Shown here piece after piece: positions 60,401 through 64,000 of a stretch of 64,000 bases of DNA. The notes beneath the pieces were generated by a model that was given only the letters and a program-made list of their open reading frames with translations, had not been told where the DNA came from and did no database searches. The number at the start of each line of letters is the position of its first letter. Within the stretch, counting starts at the first letter, position 1. Origin of the DNA: Thermodesulfobacteriota bacterium (lineage in GTDB: Bacteria > Desulfobacterota > GWC2-55-46); assembly GCA_030583865.1 (NCBI GenBank), contig CP129479.1, positions 1,946,819 to 2,010,818 of the forward strand, in the 5' to 3' direction. The translations under genes were made by a program, and so were the position numbers.

Positions 60401-61726
60401 ATGGAACTTGAGCTTTTCGATGAAGGCCGAAGTGGGCTCAACCCCGCCCCTCTTGCCGAAAGGATGCGGCCAAAGGACCTTTCGGGCTTCATAGGGCAGG
60501 AGCACCTCATTGGAGAGGGGAAGCTCCTGGACAGGGTGATAAAAAAGGGCGACCTCCCCTCCCTGATCCTCTGGGGGCCGCCCGGCACAGGGAAGACCAC
60601 CATCGCCAGGATAGCGGCCGAGGCCTCGAAATCGGAATTTCTGGAGTTTTCGGCGGTCCTCTCGGGCGTGAAGGAGATTCGGGAGGTAATAAAGGTTGCA
60701 AAGGAAAACCTCCGGCGCGGCAAAAAGACCGTCCTTTTCGTGGACGAGATACACAGGTTCAACAAGGCGCAGCAGGACGCGTTCCTGCATAGCGTGGAGG
60801 ACGGCACCATAACCCTCATAGGGGCGACGACCGAGAACCCGTCTTTCGAGGTGAACGCGCCGCTCCTTTCGAGGTGCAAGGTGCTGGTGCTCGAATCCCT
60901 CTCCTCCGGGGCGCTCAGGGAGATACTGGGTCGCGCCATGAAGGACAAAGAGCGCGGTCTCGGCAAATTCAGGGCCGAGCTTGAGGAGGGCGTCGTCGAT
61001 TTCCTCTCCGAGATATCGGCGGGAGACGCGAGGACGGCGCTAAACGCCCTTGAGGCCGCCTACATGCTTGCCGAGCCTGACCCCGAAGGGGTCAGGCATA
61101 TAAGCCTGAAGGCCGCCGAGGAAGCGGTGCAGAGGAAGGCCATCCTATACGACAAGGGCGGGGAGGAGCACTATAACGTCATCTCTGCCTTCATAAAATC
61201 CATGCGGGGGAGCGACCCGCACGCTGCAATCTACTGGCTCGCAAGGATGGTCGAGGCGGGCGAGGACCCGCTCTTTATCGCGAGGCGCATGGTAATATTC
61301 GCATCCGAAGACATCGGTAACGCCGACCCAGCTGCCCTGAGGCTCGCGATCGACGTAAAGGACGCGGTCGACTTCGTGGGGATGCCCGAGGGCTGGATAC
61401 CGCTGGCGCACGGGGTCGCCTATCTCGCGACAGCCCCGAAATCCAACGCCTCGTATCTCGCCTATCTCGAAGCCGCTGGAGACGTAAGGAAGCACGGCGC
61501 CCTCCCGGCGCCGCTCCATATAAGGAACGCGCCCACAAGCCTCATGAAAGGCCTCGGCTACGGCAAGGGCTACAAGTACCCGCACAGCTTCAAGGACGCG
61601 GAGGTCGAGCAGGAATACCTGCCCGAGACCCTTAAGGGCAGCATTTATTACAGGCCGAATGAGAGGGGAAATGAAATCGAAATCGCCGAGAGGATGAGAA
61701 GGAAAGGGAAAAAGGAGCAAAAATAA
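60401..61726 (+). CDS. rarA: Replication-associated recombination protein A
   Basis: A 441-residue AAA+ ATPase acting at stalled forks. Walker A GPPGTGKTT (about 59), Walker B DEIHRFNKAQQD (about 116), sensor GATTENPSFEVN and arginine finger SRCKVL are present. The C-terminal tetramerisation region carries AVDFVGMPEGWIPLAHGVAY and a KYPHSF tail. ATG 60401 with AAAGGAGA upstream. Confidence 0.96.
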   Translation: MELELFDEGRSGLNPAPLAERMRPKDLSGFIGQEHLIGEGKLLDRVIKKGDLPSLILWGPPGTGKTTIARIAAEASKSEFLEFSAVLSGVKEIREVIKVAKENLRRGKKTVLFVDEIHRFNKAQQDAFLHSVEDGTITLIGATTENPSFEVNAPLLSRCKVLVLESLSSGALREILGRAMKDKERGLGKFRAELEEGVVDFLSEISAGDARTALNALEAAYMLAEPDPEGVRHISLKAAEEAVQRKAILYDKGGEEHYNVISAFIKSMRGSDPHAAIYWLARMVEAGEDPLFIARRMVIFASEDIGNADPAALRLAIDVKDAVDFVGMPEGWIPLAHGVAYLATAPKSNASYLAYLEAAGDVRKHGALPAPLHIRNAPTSLMKGLGYGKGYKYPHSFKDAEVEQEYLPETLKGSIYYRPNERGNEIEIAERMRRKGKKEQK

Positions 61727-61756
61727 GGAGTTTAAAAATCAAGATTTGCCATGGAT

Positions 61757-61782
61757 AAGTCCGTGACCCAGGTCACGGACTT
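61757..61782 (+). terminator. Hairpin downstream of rarA
   Basis: A perfect 12-base-pair inverted repeat AAGTCCGTGACC/GGTCACGGACTT with a two-base centre lies 30 bases after the rarA stop. No T-run follows. Confidence 0.5.
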
Positions 61783-61930
61783 AAGAGACAAAAAAACGAT
61801 AGAAGGAAAGGAGAGGTTTAAAAAAAGTAAAAATCGGCTTTTCAGTAAACCGGTTCTTTTCAAAACCTCACATCACAATTTCCAGCCCGGTCCCGCACCA
61901 CGACTGAAATAGAATAGAAAGGAAGGCGCC

Positions 61931-62440
61931 ATGAAGAGATACGCGCTCTTGGCTGCGGGTCCCAAGGGCAGGAAGCTCACGGAACTCTTCTGCTCGCTCA
62001 AGGATAGCGGGTGCCTGGTCGGGGATTCCATAATATCGTCCTTTGGCGGCCACTTTGCGGCAGTAATCGAAGTAATCGGAAAGGACCGGAAGACCCTTGT
62101 AAGGGCCGTAAACAGGGTAAAGGGCCTGTTGACCCTGAAATCAAAGGAGCTTGCAATCGAAAAAAGCCGGACCTTCGGAAACGTGCATATCATGCTACAC
62201 GGCCCGAACAGGCCCGACGCCCTCTACATGGTCTCGAAGCTCCTTGACGGCTCCAAGGCGGCAGTGACCTGCATTGAGTCCAAGTCCGATTCAGGGGGCA
62301 TGCTATTCGCGGTAACGATAGAGGCCTATTGCCCTTCCAGCTCCGCCCGGAAAAAGCTTGAGGGCCAGGTCCATTCACTTGCCCGGCGGCTCGGCGTGAA
62401 ATCCTCTGTAAGCTTCCTGGACTCGGACGAGATCCCCTGA
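61931..62440 (+). CDS. Two-ACT-domain regulator, GcvR-like
   Basis: A 169-residue protein with two ACT domains (about 1-80 and 86-165). The first begins RYALLAAGPKGRKLTELF; the second has NVHIMLHGPNRPDALYMV. The arrangement resembles GcvR, which controls the glycine cleavage system by binding GcvA and glycine. No gcv genes are near. It may regulate another amino-acid pathway. Confidence 0.75.
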   Translation: MKRYALLAAGPKGRKLTELFCSLKDSGCLVGDSIISSFGGHFAAVIEVIGKDRKTLVRAVNRVKGLLTLKSKELAIEKSRTFGNVHIMLHGPNRPDALYMVSKLLDGSKAAVTCIESKSDSGGMLFAVTIEAYCPSSSARKKLEGQVHSLARRLGVKSSVSFLDSDEIP

Positions 62441-62498
62441 TTTCACATGTCTACCTTTTCGCACCAGATTATGCCTATGAAACAAGGCCGTTCCGCCC

Positions 62499-62547
62499 GC
62501 AAGGGCATTGTCAACCTATTCTATGTTTAAGTTGACAATGCCCTTGC
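62499..62547. promoter_or_regulatory. BirA-type biotin operator
   Basis: A 17-base perfect inverted repeat (GCAAGGGCATTGTCAAC and its complement, 15-base spacer) contains TTGTCAAC-N15-GTTGACAA. This is the known BirA operator form. It overlaps the -35 of the bioB promoter, so biotinyl-AMP-BirA would block transcription. Confidence 0.85.
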
Positions 62548-62560
62548 GCTATGCTATTCA
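62532..62560 (+). promoter_or_regulatory. bioB promoter
   Basis: TTGACA (62532-62537) lies inside the operator and TATTCA (62555-62560) follows after 17 bases, about 110 bases before the bioB start. Confidence 0.7.
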
Positions 62561-62589
62561 AATCCTGGGAACATACTTCAAATAATTGG

Positions 62590-62660
62590 AGGCAGCCTCT
62601 AAAAAATCAGAGCTTTTTCCCGCAGAGTCCTGGGAAAAGATCAATTTTAGAAGGCTGCCT
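62590..62660. repeat. Family 1 palindromic repeat, short form
   Basis: Terminal inverted repeats AGGCAGCCTCTAAAA and TTTTAGAAGGCTGCCT surround ATCAGAGCTTTTTCCCGCAG and a CCTGGGAAAAGATC mirror. It lies in the bioB leader, ending nine bases before the start codon. Confidence 0.85.
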
Positions 62661-62669
62661 GGAAAGACA

Positions 62670-63653
62670 ATGGAAACCATACTGAAGACCGCCCTTGAAA
62701 AGGGCCTCTCGGGCGAAGGCCTCTCCGAAGGCGAGGCCCTTGAGTTTGCAAGCCTGCCGGATTCGTCCATTTACGAATCACTCGCAATTACCGAGAAAGT
62801 CAGGCGCCGTCACAAGGGGGTCGAGGTAAACCTCTGCGCCATCGTAAACGCAAAGAGCGGCCTGTGCAAGGAGGACTGCTCCTTCTGCTCCCAATCCGTC
62901 AAGTACCCCACGGGAGCGGCCGAATACCCCATGTCCGGGCCATCCGAGATCATCGGCGCGGCAATAGAAGCGGCAAGGACCGGGGCGCGCGAGTTCTCGA
63001 TAGTCGCAAGCGGCACCCGGATAGAGAAGGAGAAGGACATATCCGCGCTTTCCGAAGCCATAAGAGGGATGCGGGGCATGGAGCTTGAGAGCTGCGCCTC
63101 GCTCGGCATGCTCACGAGAGATACCCTGAAGAAATTAAAAGAGAGCGGGCTTGAGAGCTACCACCACAACCTCGAGACCGGTCGGAGCTTCTTTCCAAAG
63201 GTTTGCACGACACACGAATACGAAGAGGACGTTGCGGTTATAAAGGCAGCCAAGGAACTCGGGTTTCACGTCTGCTCGGGCGGCATATTCGGGCTCGGAG
63301 AGGGCTGGGATGTGAGGATAGAGCTACTTTCCACCTTAAGGGAGCTTGAGGTCGATTCCATCCCCATAAACTTCCTGAACCCCAGGCCGGGCACGCCGCT
63401 CGAAGGGGCGAGCTACCTTACCCCGATAGAGTGCCTGAAGATAATAGCCCTCGCGAGGCTCATGCTCCCTGCGAGGGACATAATAATCTGCGGCGGCAGG
63501 CAGGTGAACCTCCGCGACCTGCAGCCCCTCATATTCGCGGCAGGCGCGAACGGCATGATGATAGGCAACTACCTCACCACACCCGGGCGGGCCCCTGAAG
63601 AAGACCTCCGGATGCTCTCGGACCTGGGCCTCAGGCCCCGCGGCTACAAGTAA
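62670..63653 (+). CDS. bioB: Biotin synthase
   Basis: A 327-residue radical SAM enzyme converting dethiobiotin to biotin. Motifs: CKEDCSFCSQS (CxxxCxxC, about 66), SYHHNLETGRSFF near 172 and NFLNPRPGTPL near 236, plus C-terminal 2Fe-2S residues. ATG 62670 begins family-like METILKTALEKG; the upstream extension to 62586 is only repeat sequence. It is controlled by the BirA operator and followed by bioF. Confidence 0.96.
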   Translation: METILKTALEKGLSGEGLSEGEALEFASLPDSSIYESLAITEKVRRRHKGVEVNLCAIVNAKSGLCKEDCSFCSQSVKYPTGAAEYPMSGPSEIIGAAIEAARTGAREFSIVASGTRIEKEKDISALSEAIRGMRGMELESCASLGMLTRDTLKKLKESGLESYHHNLETGRSFFPKVCTTHEYEEDVAVIKAAKELGFHVCSGGIFGLGEGWDVRIELLSTLRELEVDSIPINFLNPRPGTPLEGASYLTPIECLKIIALARLMLPARDIIICGGRQVNLRDLQPLIFAAGANGMMIGNYLTTPGRAPEEDLRMLSDLGLRPRGYK

Positions 63654-63663
63654 TCTTTATATA

Positions 63664-63821
63664 GCAGCTTTCTAAAACTCCGTTTTTATCCAGGCTGCTC
63701 AAAAAGCTCCAGATGCGAGGCCCCACTGGAACAGGGGAGCAAGGAATGAGGCGTACTTTTCGTGTACGCCGGAGTGTCCAGCGACGTAGCCTTCGACGCA
63801 GATGGACTTTTTCAGTAGCCT
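63664..63821. repeat. Family 3 repeat, full-length copy between bioB and bioF
   Basis: It runs from AGCAGCTTTCTAAAACTCCG to ACTTTTTCAGTAGCC with the shared landmarks. It fills the whole bioB-bioF gap and ends six bases before the bioF start. Confidence 0.88.
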
Positions 63822-63826
63822 GATAG

Positions 63827-64000
63827 ATGAACCCCATGCTCAAATACATAGATGAAGAGCTATTGAGGCTCGACTCCCTGGGCCTTTTGCGGAAGCTCAA
63901 GACCGTTCACGGGCCGCAGGGGCCGAGGGGCGTCGTGAACGGCAGGGAAGCGCTTATAATGTGCTCTAATGATTACCTGGGCCTTGCCGGACACCCGCTC
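63827..64000 (+). CDS. bioF: 8-amino-7-oxononanoate synthase, N-terminal part (cut by window edge)
   Basis: The frame starts at ATG 63827 (or 63836) and is open to the window end, giving 58 residues. KYIDEELLRLDSLGLLRKLK and the conserved MCSNDYLGLAGHP segment identify a BioF/KBL-type PLP enzyme. Its position after bioB supports BioF. No Shine-Dalgarno is visible; the upstream repeat may have displaced it. Confidence 0.88.
   Translation, partial: MNPMLKYIDEELLRLDSLGLLRKLKTVHGPQGPRGVVNGREALIMCSNDYLGLAGHPL

Noticed and set aside
13561-62660. Repeat families considered as insertion sequences
   Set aside because: All copies are under 170 bases and non-coding; no transposase lies in the window.
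62586-62669. Upstream extension of bioB to 62586
   Set aside because: These 28 codons are family 1 repeat sequence and do not resemble BioB; homology starts at 62670.

Overview
The window looks like chromosomal DNA of a GC-rich (roughly 60 %) Gram-negative bacterium. A peptidoglycan transglycosylase, a LapB-like TPR protein, exported lipoproteins and YceI proteins point to two membranes. Several gene orders resemble Desulfobacterota/Geobacter-type bacteria: rpmF-plsX-fabHDG-acpP-fabF-rpiB-glyA, alaC-hom-thrC-apgM, nadD-rsfS-rlmH, and a ThiC paralogue behind a cobalamin riboswitch. No 16S rRNA or phylogenetic marker was compared, so this placement is an inference. No prophage, insertion sequence or CRISPR array was seen. 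The mobile-looking content is one toxin-antitoxin pair, one AT-rich orphan gene and four families of small palindromic repeats.

Layout. 1-7194 (minus): a tightly coupled glycan operon with an NAD-epimerase, a B12-binding radical SAM enzyme, a GT4 glycosyltransferase, three CgeB-like glycosyltransferases and the start of a DUF2892/SRPBCC protein. 7641-9969 (plus): a nuclease/phosphatase-fold protein and a phospholipase D-like enzyme. 10021-17165 (minus): DEAD-box helicase, a lexA-DUF6504-dinB SOS group, a nitronate monooxygenase-like protein and mtgA. 17241-23222 (minus): threonine branch alaC-hom-thrC-apgM, where apgM probably acts as homoserine kinase, then lipA. 23465-33031 (minus): two small Zn/DUF3343 genes, glyA, rpiB, the fatty-acid cluster, plsX, rpmF and DUF177. 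33146-35475 (plus): tRNA-Gln, an AbrB-Doc toxin-antitoxin pair, an AT-rich zinc-motif gene and an OB-fold exported protein. 35591-36854 (minus): flavin reductase and a PAS protein. 36968-44252 (plus): cobalamin riboswitch and ThiC/BzaF, ArsR plus a Cys-rich sensor-like protein, membrane spermidine-synthase-like protein, cytochrome b561-YceI fusion and YceI. 44299-45447 (minus): mutM and a lipoprotein. 45759-46574 (plus): CBS protein and an unassigned double-hairpin RNA or DNA element. 46608-52277: a membrane protein, two small + strand genes, an epimerase-yhaM-udg operon and three tandem exported paralogues. 52519-54456 (plus): rtcB and archease. 55468-60256 (minus): nadD-rsfS-rlmH-lapB-gpmI. 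60401-64000 (plus): rarA, an ACT-domain regulator, bioB and the start of bioF under a BirA-type operator.

Small repeats sit at many gene junctions, often a few bases from stop codons and inside operons. They supply parts of genes: the stop codons of lipA and gpmI, and the Shine-Dalgarno region of apgM. Several promoters and operators can be read directly: lexA, arsR, the toxin-antitoxin promoter, the divergent tRNA-Gln/DUF177 pair, nadD and bioB.
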